Of a stretch of 45,153 nucleotides of DNA, positions 16,861-25,276 are shown piece after piece (the first letter of the stretch is position 1; each line of letters starts with the position of its first letter). The notes beneath the pieces are model-generated. The model had not been told where the DNA came from, made no database searches, and was given only the letters and a program-made list of their open reading frames with translations. The position numbers and the translations under genes were made by a program. The stretch comes from Thermoplasmatota archaeon. GTDB taxonomy: Archaea; Thermoplasmatota; JAKEGO01. The stretch lies in contig JANQNK010000021.1 in the NCBI GenBank assembly GCA_028279595.1, positions 1-45,153 on the forward strand. The letters are read 5' to 3'.

Positions 16861-16878
16861 GGGATCGCGCGCGATCCC
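16861..16878. repeat. Perfect 18-base palindrome
   Basis: GGGATCGCGCGCGATCCC is self-complementary over all 18 bases. It lies in the 165-base gap between the start of the DUF763 gene (minus) and the 3' end of the HAAS-domain gene (minus). It could be the stem of a terminator for the padR-HAAS operon or a protein-binding site. A looser inverted pair (GATAGGATA near 16817, TATCCTA near 16900) surrounds it. Confidence 0.5.
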
Positions 16879-16918
16879 ATTGTGTCAAACGTATCAAGTT
16901 ATCCTACCATGCGATGTC

Positions 16919-17473
16919 TCAGAACATGTCCCTCTGGAAGAAGCGCTCCCTGAGGGTGCCCGGGAAATATCCTATCGGTATCAGGAGCAGGGTCGCGACG
17001 ATGAAGAGTGCCATCCCGGTGTTGCTGTATTCGAGATAATCGGGATAGGCCTGCAGGATGTACCCGGTCTGTAGGAGACGAGTTACGACGGCGGCGATGG
17101 CAGCGACCAGCCCGAGGCGCTTCCCGAACTCGATGCTGGCGAAGACGAGGAACAGTGCGAGGAACGCGAATATGATCGAGCTTGTGGCGCCCAGGAACGG
17201 ATGTGAACGGAGCGCTAACGCGGCTGCCACTGCGGCGAACGTGATGAATATCTGGATCCCGGGTTCGTATATCTCACGATATTGCCTTGCGATCGCATTT
17301 GCAGGACCGAACTCGGCGATGGCCTTCCTCATGCCCCTCCTCCTGCCGCCGTAGGACCTCGCACTTTCCTCCAGGTGGCCGCGCACCTCCTGGACGATGT
17401 CCTTCCTGACCCCTCCGGAGAGCATGAACAGCCTTCTTTCAAGGGTCCTGATGTAGGCATCGAGTTCGTTCAA
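16919..17473 (-). CDS. HAAS-domain-like integral membrane protein, partner of PadR regulator
   Basis: 184 residues from a TTG start. The N-terminal helical segment MNELDAYIRTLERRLFML, then VRGHLEESARSYGG and AIAEFGPANAIARQYREIY, resembles the HAAS/DUF1700 cytoplasmic domain that typically follows PadR regulators. About four or five membrane segments follow. The TTG at 17473 overlaps the padR stop (TTGA), and a longer start at 17521 would lie wholly inside padR, so the TTG is preferred. Such pairs usually act with PadR as a signalling unit; the signal is unknown. Confidence 0.8.
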   Translation of the reverse strand: MNELDAYIRTLERRLFMLSGGVRKDIVQEVRGHLEESARSYGGRRRGMRKAIAEFGPANAIARQYREIYEPGIQIFITFAAVAAALALRSHPFLGATSSIIFAFLALFLVFASIEFGKRLGLVAAIAAVVTRLLQTGYILQAYPDYLEYSNTGMALFIVATLLLIPIGYFPGTLRERFFQRDMF

Positions 17474-17919
17474 TCGGTCACCCCCAGTACGTTCCTGACG
17501 CTCGAGGACATGTTGAGCCACTCCGCCTTGCCTTCGTCGAGGGCCGCCCTGCCCTCGGTGGTGATGGAGTAATACCTACGGGGCTTGTCGTTCTCGACGA
17601 TCCATTCGCTCTTGATGAGGCCCTTCTTCTCCATGCGGTGGAGGGCGGGGTAGAGGGTGCCATCCTTCAGTACGAGGTAGCCGTCGCTGCGCTCCTTCAA
17701 CTCCTTGATTATCTGGAATCCGTACTTGCGGTCCTCTCCAAGAAGTGATAGGATGCAGAGCTGGACGCTGCCCTTCTTCATCTCCCTGGACCATCCCTCG
17801 CGGGCCATCGCCTTCGGATGGCGCTCGGGATATATCTCCTTTTGGGGGTCGAGGGCCTGAGTCGGCCTTGAGCCCGTGGATTTCGAATTCGCGGGGTTTT
17901 TTGAAGAGGGGGCATCCAA
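17470..17919 (-). CDS. PadR-family transcriptional regulator
   Basis: 149 residues. The winged helix spans about residues 48-140: MKKGSVQLCILSLL, YGFQIIKEL, the PadR hallmark DGTLYPALHRMEKKGLI, and RRYYSITTEGRAAL. Residues 1-37 are a polar, Ser/Pro/Lys-rich extension; an internal ATG at 17808 (MAREGWSREMKKG) would give the usual PadR size. The long form is kept because TTTATTTAAAA at 17937-17946 sits 18-27 bases before 17919. Translationally coupled to the downstream HAAS-like gene. Such regulators commonly repress their own operon. Confidence 0.9.
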   Translation of the reverse strand: MDAPSSKNPANSKSTGSRPTQALDPQKEIYPERHPKAMAREGWSREMKKGSVQLCILSLLGEDRKYGFQIIKELKERSDGYLVLKDGTLYPALHRMEKKGLIKSEWIVENDKPRRYYSITTEGRAALDEGKAEWLNMSSSVRNVLGVTD

Positions 17920-18070
17920 GCGGTAATACGCGAGTTTTATTTAAAAAAAGGGCTGTTTTCTAAAGAATAGGGTCAAGAGAACAAGGTAAATTATCCTATA
18001 AACAAGTGGACCAACGTTTATTTATATTGTTAATTCGCTCGACAACACAAAGCAAAATGGCGGTGCGTGT

Positions 18071-21000
18071 ATGACGGGTAGGTGGAGAATAAGCATTATT
18101 GTGATGATAGCATTGTTCGGACTAGCGATGGCTGCGGCGGGCACACAGGGTGCCACGCTTAAGGGATACGTGACGGACGAGGTGTCCGAGGAGGGCATCG
18201 GGAACGCATGGATCGGGGCTTGGAACGAGACCCTCGAGGAGGAGAACAACACCTGGAGCGAGTATGGTAACGGGTACTACGAGTTCAACCTCTCGATGGG
18301 CGATTTCGAGTTCTATGCCGAGCGCTACAGTTACGTGAACCATTACGACAATATCACGATCGATGAGATGCTCGTTTGGTACAACTTCACCATGGAGCCC
18401 TTCGCGAAGGTCATGGGCAATGTGACCGATTATGTGAGCGAGGAGGGGATCGACTACGTTTCGGTCGGTTTCGCTGGTGCCGGCCACATGTGGTACTACG
18501 GAAGTTCCAACAGCACCGGATACTACGAGGCCTACATGCCGATGGGGGATTATACCCTCAAGGCCGAGGAGACGAAACACCTAACCGTTTACCACAACAT
18601 CTCGGTCGATTCCTACAAGTTCTGGTTCAACTTCACCATGGACCCGCTCTACAACGTCGTCGGCTATGTCCGGGACAACGATACCATGGACCCGGTCCCT
18701 TGGGCATGGCTGAACTTCGAGAGCCTCGAGATATCACATTACTTCTACACCTCGGCCAACAACACTGGATACTACTCGGCCTGGGTGACCCCCGGCAGCA
18801 ACGCGGTAATGGCAAGCTCGATTGACTACATAGCCACGCAGATCAACTTCTCGGCCGACGAGACGTACTTCTGGATGAACATCACCATCGTCCCGATACC
18901 CGAGCCCGACTGTTACGTAATGGGTTACATCACGAACGGCACGGGCGCACCGATCGAGGATGCCTGGATATCCTGGTCACAGTACAATATGTACGGCCAC
19001 TACGATGACAACGAATCCGACGAGGAGGGATTCTACACATTGTGGGGTTACTGCGGGGAGGATGCCAACGTACACGTCTGGGCTGACGATTATTTCGACA
19101 ACGGGACATATCTCTACGAGATCGATGGCCCGGTTCTCTGGCTCAATTTCACGCTGAGGATGCCCTTCAACGTGACCATCATGGGGTTCGTGACGGACGA
19201 GGAGATGGAGCCGATCAACGGTTCCTACGTCCAGTTCTCGGGACCCGACTGGGACTGGAACTACTCCGACGAGGAGGGGTACTACGTACTCCTGGTCCAG
19301 GCCACCGGTAAGTTCATGGTGAACGCCTACTGGCAGCATCTCGATTTCTACGGTTACGTGACGATCCCCTATGTGGATGTCTTCTGGTACAACATCACCC
19401 TGCACGAGATGCACTCTGGCAACGGCACCAAGTACAATGTCAGCGGGTGGGTCTACGACGATGACACCGAGGACCCGATCGCTGGAGCGATGGTCGATGC
19501 GTATTCTGACATGGACAGCAACTACACCACGACGAATGCGACAGGCTGGTTCCACATGACCCTCTGGGCTATGGACTGGATCGACGTCGATGTGATGGCC
19601 ACCGGATATTTCGCCGAGTACGAGGACTACGGAGCAGGGAACATATATGACGAGTTCTGGCTCGAGCCTGCGAACGCCACCAAGTACTGGGTCAAGGGCT
19701 ACGTATACGACGACGAGACCGAGGCGGCCATCGAGAACGCCACGGTCAAGGTAAAATCCGATGTGGACTTCAACTCGACCACGACCAATGCAACTGGGTG
19801 GTACTACCTGGAGATCCTTGCCGTACACTGGATCGATGTTAGTGCGATGGCGGACGGCTACTTCGAGGACTGGGAGTACGAGGACGCCGAGAACATCAGG
19901 GAGGACTTCTACCTCGATCCCATACCCGACAATGGGACTGTAGCTGGATATGTCAAGAACATGACGGGTGCGCCGATCGAGGGGATTAACGTCGGTCTCC
20001 AGGGGATGTTCGGAGGCGGCAACGGTGGCGACAATGGGCATGGCTGGGGGAACGTGACGGACGAGGACGGCTACTTCGAGGTCGAGGGGCCCGCGGTCCT
20101 GACCGCGCTCGTGGCAATGGACTTCAACATGTCCTACTTCCCGTACATCCATGCTGTCGTGATCGTTGTGGATGAAGTTACCTGGCACAACATTACTCTC
20201 TACGAGTACATGGAGAACGACACCGTTGTCGAGGGATACGTGAAGGACTCCTCCGGCACGGTGGTCAACCACAGCGAGGTCATGCTGATACCGACGATAC
20301 CGGGTGCGATGATGATCCAGTACAAGGCATACACGAACGAGACGGGCTACTACGAGATGGTGGTCCCGAACGGGACATATGTCGCTCTCACCTGGGCCCA
20401 CGAGATCGACGAGTGGTACATCGAGTACCTCGAGGTCGACGGGGACACCTGGTACAACGTCACACTCGTGGCGGTGATCAACGAGACCTCCATGGAGGTC
20501 TACTTCGAGACCTGGGAGGAGGGAACCGCAAAGATGATCCAGAGGATGTCCGGACAAGGTGATTTCTTCTCCAGGATGATGATCGACATGGTCTTCGGCG
20601 ACAGCGATGGAACCGTGTCGGAGGAGGAGCACGACCTCTTCCTCGACCTCATGGAGGACGAGTTCGACATGGACCCGGAGTTCGAGGAGGACGACTCCAA
20701 GGACGACTACACGGTCGATGGTCTCGGATACTTCATGGAGTTCCAGAGCTCCCACATCTACGCGAAGGGCGACGTCGTGAGCTTCTCGGCCATCGAGATG
20801 AAGATGATCATGTCGCTGGAGCTCAATGGTACGATCACGGAGGCGGACACCCACGTGATAGCTATGAACATCACCGGTGACGAGGATGACAATCCGTTCA
20901 CGGACTTCACCTTCTACATACCGACCGGCTACTGGCTGGACAGCTACACCGCCCCGGATGGCGTGACGGTCACCGGCGTGTCGGTCCTTGAGATCCTGGC

Positions 21001-21724
21001 GAACGATACCGCGATGGGGTGGCTCTACATGAACGTCACCAACGTCGGAGCCCCGGACCCGGTCGTGCTGGATGACCCAGAGAACGTCGAGGGCACGTCC
21101 ATGGACCTCTCCTGGAGCGAGTTCGCAGGAACGGACTTCTCCAAGTACACGATATACAAGTCTACCAAGGAGAGCTCGATCGGCAGCCCGATCGCGGACA
21201 TCACAGACAAGGGCACGACCGAGTACACGGTGACAGGTCTGACCGAGGGCGTGACCTACTACTTCGTGGTCAGGGTCTACATCACCTCGGGCACATACGC
21301 GGACTCGAACCAGGTCTCCGATACCACACCGACCGTTTCATCGCCGGGATTCGAGGTGATCGTGGCAATAACGTACACTCCGGAGAGTCCGAAGGAGGAC
21401 AAGACCGTGACCGTGACGGCCACGATCACGAACAACATGGCCAGCACCGTCAGTTTGACGGTACGCTTCCAGGTGGACGGCACGGAGAAGGATTCGCAGA
21501 CATTGAACCTCACGACCGGGTCTTCCGACACCCTGACCTTCACGTGGAAGGCCAAGAAGGGGACGCACACCCTGACCGTCCGGGCCGAGTCGGGCGCGGA
21601 CTGGAGTCTTGACTCGGAGGACGTCTCGGTGAAGAAGAAGTCATCGTCGACCCCGGGATTCGAGGTGCTCGCCGTGGCAGCCGCGACGGTCGTGGCCATT
21701 GCCGTCAGGAGACGCAGATACTGA
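18071..21724 (+). CDS. Giant secreted surface protein: nine CarboxypepD_reg-like repeats, FN3, CARDB, PGF-type C-terminus
   Basis: 1217 residues. Signal peptide at 1-27. About nine beta-sandwich repeats of 82-96 residues (starts near 29, 114, 196, 283, 370, 457, 541, 624, 720), each opening GYV(T/K)D-like and closing with W(Y/F)N(F/I)T(M/L), like carboxypeptidase regulatory-like domains. Then an unassigned acidic region (about 805-990), a fibronectin III-like domain (about 996-1088), a CARDB-like domain (about 1092-1190) and a C-terminal TPGFEVLAVAAATVVAIAV plus RRRR, the PGF-CTERM layout for archaeosortase processing. Very many NxS/T sequons suggest heavy N-glycosylation. TATA-like TTTATTTATAT at about 18018-18028. 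Probably a cell-wall or adhesion protein; the ligand is unknown. Confidence 0.85.
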   Translation: MTGRWRISIIVMIALFGLAMAAAGTQGATLKGYVTDEVSEEGIGNAWIGAWNETLEEENNTWSEYGNGYYEFNLSMGDFEFYAERYSYVNHYDNITIDEMLVWYNFTMEPFAKVMGNVTDYVSEEGIDYVSVGFAGAGHMWYYGSSNSTGYYEAYMPMGDYTLKAEETKHLTVYHNISVDSYKFWFNFTMDPLYNVVGYVRDNDTMDPVPWAWLNFESLEISHYFYTSANNTGYYSAWVTPGSNAVMASSIDYIATQINFSADETYFWMNITIVPIPEPDCYVMGYITNGTGAPIEDAWISWSQYNMYGHYDDNESDEEGFYTLWGYCGEDANVHVWADDYFDNGTYLYEIDGPVLWLNFTLRMPFNVTIMGFVTDEEMEPINGSYVQFSGPDWDWNYSDEEGYYVLLVQATGKFMVNAYWQHLDFYGYVTIPYVDVFWYNITLHEMHSGNGTKYNVSGWVYDDDTEDPIAGAMVDAYSDMDSNYTTTNATGWFHMTLWAMDWIDVDVMATGYFAEYEDYGAGNIYDEFWLEPANATKYWVKGYVYDDETEAAIENATVKVKSDVDFNSTTTNATGWYYLEILAVHWIDVSAMADGYFEDWEYEDAENIREDFYLDPIPDNGTVAGYVKNMTGAPIEGINVGLQGMFGGGNGGDNGHGWGNVTDEDGYFEVEGPAVLTALVAMDFNMSYFPYIHAVVIVVDEVTWHNITLYEYMENDTVVEGYVKDSSGTVVNHSEVMLIPTIPGAMMIQYKAYTNETGYYEMVVPNGTYVALTWAHEIDEWYIEYLEVDGDTWYNVTLVAVINETSMEVYFETWEEGTAKMIQRMSGQGDFFSRMMIDMVFGDSDGTVSEEEHDLFLDLMEDEFDMDPEFEEDDSKDDYTVDGLGYFMEFQSSHIYAKGDVVSFSAIEMKMIMSLELNGTITEADTHVIAMNITGDEDDNPFTDFTFYIPTGYWLDSYTAPDGVTVTGVSVLEILANDTAMGWLYMNVTNVGAPDPVVLDDPENVEGTSMDLSWSEFAGTDFSKYTIYKSTKESSIGSPIADITDKGTTEYTVTGLTEGVTYYFVVRVYITSGTYADSNQVSDTTPTVSSPGFEVIVAITYTPESPKEDKTVTVTATITNNMASTVSLTVRFQVDGTEKDSQTLNLTTGSSDTLTFTWKAKKGTHTLTVRAESGADWSLDSEDVSVKKKSSSTPGFEVLAVAAATVVAIAVRRRRY

Positions 21725-21869
21725 GGAACGGCAGCGAAGAGGCAGACACGGGCCCGGTACGCCGGGTCCACCCCCCTTTTTATCAAACATCATTTCCTTC
21801 AGTAAGTTTAATATCCCATCGGACCGAATGATAGTCGGGACCGCGAGAGATCCCGGGCAGGGAAGGACC

Positions 21870-22604
21870 ATGAGAGGAATCAGCCAGGTTGTTCTGTTGA
21901 TGTTGCTAGCCACGATGATGTTGATGTGTATAGGGAATGTCGACGCGGGCGTGCTCAGGGGCGTCGTGACAAACACGGATAATGGATTGCATGTCCCTGG
22001 CGCCGTCGTCTCCGTCAACGCCAGCGGTAACGCCTCGTTGATGACGGTGAACGCAGACGCGAATGGATCATACTCGATCGATCTGGAAACAGGTAATTAC
22101 ACGGTATCGGTCTCAGCAGTGGAGTATGGAACCAATTCGTCCACGGTCGCCTTGGGGAACGGGACGATGTGGCACAATGTCAGCCTCGACAGGGCGACAC
22201 CGGGGTTCGACCTCGCCATCACGGCGGCCTGCGGCACCGATCCGCCCGTGGAGGGTGAAGAGGTCAATTTGATCATAACGATAACCAACCTCATGGACCG
22301 GAACGTAACGCTGTTTGTAGAACTGGAGGTCGACGGCTGGCCCATGGAGAGCGCGAACATGAACATCGCGCCGAACGGCACCGATTACATGCTCCACGAC
22401 TGCTTCCCGGACGCAGGGGAACATCATATCACCGTGAAGGCATCTGAGGGCGACGATTGGATGTGGTTCGTCATGGATGTCACGGTAGGCGAGGCACCAG
22501 GCGATGCTGACGAGGATGATGGGGACGGCAACGAACTCGTGGTGGTCGGCATCGCTCTGGCCGTTCTCTTGATAGGGGCGATATTCGTCGTGCGAAGGGG
22601 TTAA
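21870..22604 (+). CDS. Secreted membrane-anchored protein with CarboxypepD_reg-like and CARDB-like domains
   Basis: 244 residues, a short relative of the preceding surface protein. Signal peptide MRGISQVVLLMLLATMMLM; one regulatory-like beta-sandwich (GVLRGVVTNTDNGLHVPGAV to about residue 105); a CARDB-like domain beginning TPGFDLAIT; an acidic linker; then a C-terminal membrane helix VVVGIALAVLLIGAIFVV and RRG. The start at 21870 is backed by GGAAGGA just upstream and by the signal peptide; TTTAATAT at about 21808-21815 could be its TATA box. Several N-glycosylation sequons. No PGF motif at the C-terminal helix, so it is more likely a plain membrane anchor. Confidence 0.8.
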   Translation: MRGISQVVLLMLLATMMLMCIGNVDAGVLRGVVTNTDNGLHVPGAVVSVNASGNASLMTVNADANGSYSIDLETGNYTVSVSAVEYGTNSSTVALGNGTMWHNVSLDRATPGFDLAITAACGTDPPVEGEEVNLIITITNLMDRNVTLFVELEVDGWPMESANMNIAPNGTDYMLHDCFPDAGEHHITVKASEGDDWMWFVMDVTVGEAPGDADEDDGDGNELVVVGIALAVLLIGAIFVVRRG

Positions 22605-22628
22605 GAGCAGCTCCCGCGATTCCCCGTC

Positions 22629-23129
22629 GTGGACCTAGATGCGCTTCAGATCGTGTTCCGGGCCGTGCTGGCCCTTGTCGCTGTGTTCCATTTCGCGGAA
22701 GGGGTCCTTCCCAAGGAAGGGACCAAGTGGCAGCTGCCTTTCAGATTGCATTTCAGGGAGGTATCGACGGCGTCGGTGACGTTCGCCGTGGCCTTCATCA
22801 TCATGATCGCCTTCGACCTCGAGTGGAATCCCGGTTTCGTCATCGCCGACATCGGCATACTTGTGCTGGTCGAATACTCGCTGCTGATGCCCCCGACGAA
22901 CGTGGTCTCCGACAAGGGGATCAACGTAGCGGGGTGGAGATGCCCCTGGGACAGGTACCTCGAACACGATGCGGAGCCCGTTGACGAGGACCACCGGAGG
23001 ATCAGGCTGAGCTACAGGACCTGGAAGTTCATGTCCGTGAAACGTTTCACTGTGTCAAAGGAGGTGCTCAGGGCCATTGAGGAGAGGGGGATGAGGGAGA
23101 GGGTCCGGCGCCGGAGCTGGAAGCCTTGA
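22629..23129 (+). CDS. Uncharacterised membrane protein
   Basis: 166 residues from a GTG. Three or so hydrophobic segments (IVFRAVLALVAVFHFAEGV; VTFAVAFIIMIAF; FVIADIGILVLVEYSLLM) precede a cytoplasmic region, NVVSDKGINVAGWRCPWD and RIRLSYRTWKFMSVKRFTVS, that looks like a small PH-like or DUF5673-like beta domain. That resemblance is weak. The gene follows 24 bases after the secreted protein on the same strand and may be co-transcribed. Function unknown. Confidence 0.65.
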   Translation: MDLDALQIVFRAVLALVAVFHFAEGVLPKEGTKWQLPFRLHFREVSTASVTFAVAFIIMIAFDLEWNPGFVIADIGILVLVEYSLLMPPTNVVSDKGINVAGWRCPWDRYLEHDAEPVDEDHRRIRLSYRTWKFMSVKRFTVSKEVLRAIEERGMRERVRRRSWKP

Positions 23130-23153
23130 GGATGTCATAGAGTCCGTTCCGGA

Positions 23154-23792
23154 TCAGGATATTAGGTCGATCCGGAGGATGCCGGGGGTGAGGACCCCGT
23201 CCTCCTCTATCAGGACCGCCCTGCTGATGACCGTGTGATCGTTCTCGATATAGACGGAGTAGTTCTCGTCCGCCGGGTCCGTTGGAGACGGATAGCCCCA
23301 TGCCATGAGAGGGGTCCCGTCGGAGTACTCCACCGTTATGTTCAGCTCGTAGATGTAGGTCTGCGCCTCGTTCCCCGCGCCGGTGAACGTGGTGAACGAA
23401 AGGCCCAGATATGTACGCACCAGATTGTAGAAGAAGGTGTGATTGAGGTTCTCCCAGTTGAGCTCCCCCATCCTGACGACCTTGTCGAAGTCGAGGACGC
23501 CGTACTCACCGTTGGAGAGTCCGAAGGAGGTAAGGCCCGTTAGGACCTCGTGATCGAGATTCGGGTTCTCCCAGCGGGTAGTGTTCAGCCCATCCCCGGC
23601 AAGGTAGCCCGTTGTCGACATCAGGTATTCGGTCGAGTCGAGGGCCTTTCCGGTGGGCCTCGGTGGAGCGTCGCCGTACCTTCCGGCCTGGAAACCCACG
23701 GCGGTGAAGAACACGGTGAATACGAGAACGAGTATGGTTATCGAGGCCGTGAACTCGATCACCTGCGCCACGCCATCGTCGGAATCTCGCAT
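23154..23792 (-). CDS. Pilin-like or surface protein with N-terminal membrane helix
   Basis: 212 residues. A short charged leader MRDSDDG is followed by VAQVIEFTASITILVLVFTVFF, the layout of archaeal type IV pilin-like and related surface proteins (charged leader, then a hydrophobic alpha-helix). The rest is a polar, beta-rich, Tyr/Asn-rich extracellular part with a few NxT sequons. No pilus assembly genes are adjacent. The minus-strand ATATTTAAA at 23814-23822 is 22-30 bases upstream of the ATG. It converges on the uncharacterised membrane protein. Pilin identity is an inference from the N-terminus alone. Confidence 0.6.
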   Translation of the reverse strand: MRDSDDGVAQVIEFTASITILVLVFTVFFTAVGFQAGRYGDAPPRPTGKALDSTEYLMSTTGYLAGDGLNTTRWENPNLDHEVLTGLTSFGLSNGEYGVLDFDKVVRMGELNWENLNHTFFYNLVRTYLGLSFTTFTGAGNEAQTYIYELNITVEYSDGTPLMAWGYPSPTDPADENYSVYIENDHTVISRAVLIEEDGVLTPGILRIDLIS

Positions 23793-23942
23793 CTGGGTTT
23801 CAACGGATTGTGGATATTTAAACCTCTTGGATGGAGGATGTGAGAAGAAGGGCCGCGGGGGTTCATCCCGCCCCCACGGCGGGTTTCGTGTTTTGTGAAC
23901 GGCACGCGGAGGGATGACGCGTACGCAGGACCATCGAGGCTT

Positions 23943-24020
23943 TGATATTTATAAATTCCTCCAACCGGCGCCAGGGGGTCCTGGGGCTGGTGAGCGTGAG
24001 GGTACTGGCCCCCCTTTTCG
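23943..24020 (+). other. TATA-preceded hairpin region upstream of tRNA-Val, possible small RNA or leader peptide
   Basis: The 275-base stretch 23793-24067 has no clear gene. It contains GC-rich inverted repeats near 23850-23885, then a TATA-like element (TTTATAAA at about 23948-23955) followed by CCAGG-GGGT-CCTGG (23971-23984) and a run of C then TTTT (24009-24018) able to pair with the G run at 23974-23978. This looks like a short transcript ending in a terminator-like hairpin. A 16-codon frame from the GTG at 23990 to the TAA ending at 24040 also exists. Neither is proven. Confidence 0.25.
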
Positions 24021-24031
24021 CGATAAAGAAA

Positions 24032-24040
24032 GATATTTAA
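24032..24040 (+). promoter_or_regulatory. TATA box for tRNA-Val
   Basis: GATATTTAA lies 28-36 bases before the first base of the tRNA, the expected archaeal promoter spacing. Confidence 0.6.
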
Positions 24041-24067
24041 CCGAGACCTGCGATGTGGTCCCCCCAC

Positions 24068-24141
24068 GGGCCTATGGTCTAGTTGGTTATGACGTCGCCT
24101 TCACACGGCGAAGATCTCCGGTTCGAATCCGGATAGGCCCA
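24068..24141 (+). tRNA. tRNA-Val (CAC)
   Basis: 74 bases with a full cloverleaf: acceptor GGGCCTA/TAGGCCC, D-arm with GTTGG loop, anticodon stem TCGCC/GGCGA around the loop TTCACAC (anticodon CAC, reading GTG valine codons), T-arm TCCGG-TTCGAAT-CCGGA and discriminator A. The CCA is not encoded and there is no intron. A TATA-like box is at 24032-24040. The glycosyltransferase gene begins 18 bases downstream on the same strand. Confidence 0.96.
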
Positions 24142-24159
24142 TACCCTGGAGTGTTTCAA

Positions 24160-24837
24160 ATGACGAAGGTCACCCTGGTGATCCCCACCCTGAACGAGGC
24201 GGAGACGATCGGAGAGGTCATCGACACGGTACCCGAGGGCGCCGTGGACGAGGTACTCATAGTTGACGGAAAGTCCAAGGACAGGACGATCGAGATCGCC
24301 CAGGAGCGCGGGGCGAGGACCATCGTGGAGCTCCGCCGGGGCTACGGCAGGGCCTACAAGACCGGCTTCGCCAACGCGGAGGGCGACATCATCGTCACCC
24401 TGGACGGCGACATGACCTACCCCTCCGAGGTCATCGGCGACCTCGTCAAGATGCTGGAGGACGAGGGTCTGGACTTCATCACGTGCGACAGGCTAAGCAA
24501 TCTCGATCCGAAGGCCATGACGCGCACGCACAGGTTCGGGAACTGGGTCCTCGTCAAGGCCATGAACGTCCTCTTCAGGATGAAGCTCAAGGACTCCCAG
24601 TCGGGCATGTGGGTCTTCAGGAAGCGGATCCTCGAGAAGATCAACCTGACGGCGGACGGGATGCCGCTGTCCGAGGAGATCAAGGTGGAAGCCTGGAAGA
24701 AGGGCTTCAAGTGCAGGGAAGTGGCCATCGACTACAGACCCCGGGAGGGCTCCGGTGCGAAGCTCAACACATGGTCCGACGGATGGCTGAACCTGAGGTT
24801 CCTGTTCAAGAAGAGGTTCTCTCGCTCGAAGAAGTGA
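24160..24837 (+). CDS. Family 2 glycosyltransferase (dolichyl-phosphate sugar synthase-like)
   Basis: 225 residues. GT2 fold: TLVIPTLNEAETIGEVI at the start, VDEVLIVDGKSKDRT, GYGRAYKTGFANAEGDIIVTLDGD containing the nucleotide/metal D-x-D near residue 90, and DSQSGMWVFRK in the acceptor region. No C-terminal membrane segments, so it is a soluble or peripheral enzyme. Probably transfers a hexose from a nucleotide sugar to a polyprenyl phosphate for N-glycan or lipid glycosylation. The ATG at 24160 lies just after the tRNA; an upstream extension would run through the tRNA and is rejected. Confidence 0.88.
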   Translation: MTKVTLVIPTLNEAETIGEVIDTVPEGAVDEVLIVDGKSKDRTIEIAQERGARTIVELRRGYGRAYKTGFANAEGDIIVTLDGDMTYPSEVIGDLVKMLEDEGLDFITCDRLSNLDPKAMTRTHRFGNWVLVKAMNVLFRMKLKDSQSGMWVFRKRILEKINLTADGMPLSEEIKVEAWKKGFKCREVAIDYRPREGSGAKLNTWSDGWLNLRFLFKKRFSRSKK

Positions 24838-24858
24838 TCCCGACGGTTCGTTCTACCC

Positions 24859-25233
24859 TCATTCATCCGGTACTTCGGCCTCGATATTGGTGACGCGGCA
24901 TTCCTTGCCGCCTTCGAGGACCGCCGGTTCTCCGCATTCACCGCACTCAATGAGAGGGGCCATGTGGGTAGGGCTGTGGGCCGGAGGGACGGGACCAGCG
25001 GAGCCGCATGAACCGCATCTGTAACTGGCTGGGACCGCCGTGACGCGGAGCTCGCTGCCCTCCGCCATCGTACCGCGTACGAGCGAGTCGTAGGCGGTCC
25101 TCATCTGGTCCTCTGCAAGGAAGGTCATCCCGCCGACCTCCATGTCGATGGCCGATATCGAGACGGCCCCGGCCTCCTCCGCGGTCTCCAGGACCCGTCT
25201 GACTATCTCTGACATGACCGAGTACTCGTGCAC
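24859..25233 (-). CDS. hypA: Hydrogenase nickel incorporation protein HypA
   Basis: 124 residues. Starts MHEYSVMSEIVRRVL, with the Ni-binding His2, and has two zinc CxxC pairs (CGSCG near residue 73 and CGECG near residue 97). The GTG at 25233 is the start because His must be residue 2. It delivers nickel, with HypB, to NiFe hydrogenase. No hydrogenase or HypB gene is near; hypC lies about 12 kb away on the other strand. The C-terminus is slightly longer than usual. It converges on the glycosyltransferase gene. Confidence 0.93.
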   Translation of the reverse strand: MHEYSVMSEIVRRVLETAEEAGAVSISAIDMEVGGMTFLAEDQMRTAYDSLVRGTMAEGSELRVTAVPASYRCGSCGSAGPVPPAHSPTHMAPLIECGECGEPAVLEGGKECRVTNIEAEVPDE

Positions 25234-25276
25234 GGTGATTAGAACGCGACCGTGGATAAAACGATTGTCCCGGAGC

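Noticed and set aside
20595..20633. EF-hand calcium site in the giant surface protein (GDSDGTVSEEE)
   Set aside because: The first ligand position is not acidic and no second EF-hand is seen; may still be a loose calcium loop but not called.
18977..20854. Long minus-strand open frame inside the giant surface protein gene
   Set aside because: The plus-strand repeats are coherent and protein-like; the minus frame is a His/Val/Asp-rich mirror of them.
23914..24159. N-terminal extension of the glycosyltransferase
   Set aside because: The in-frame extension would translate through the tRNA-Val gene; the ATG at 24160 starts exactly at the conserved GT2 N-terminus.
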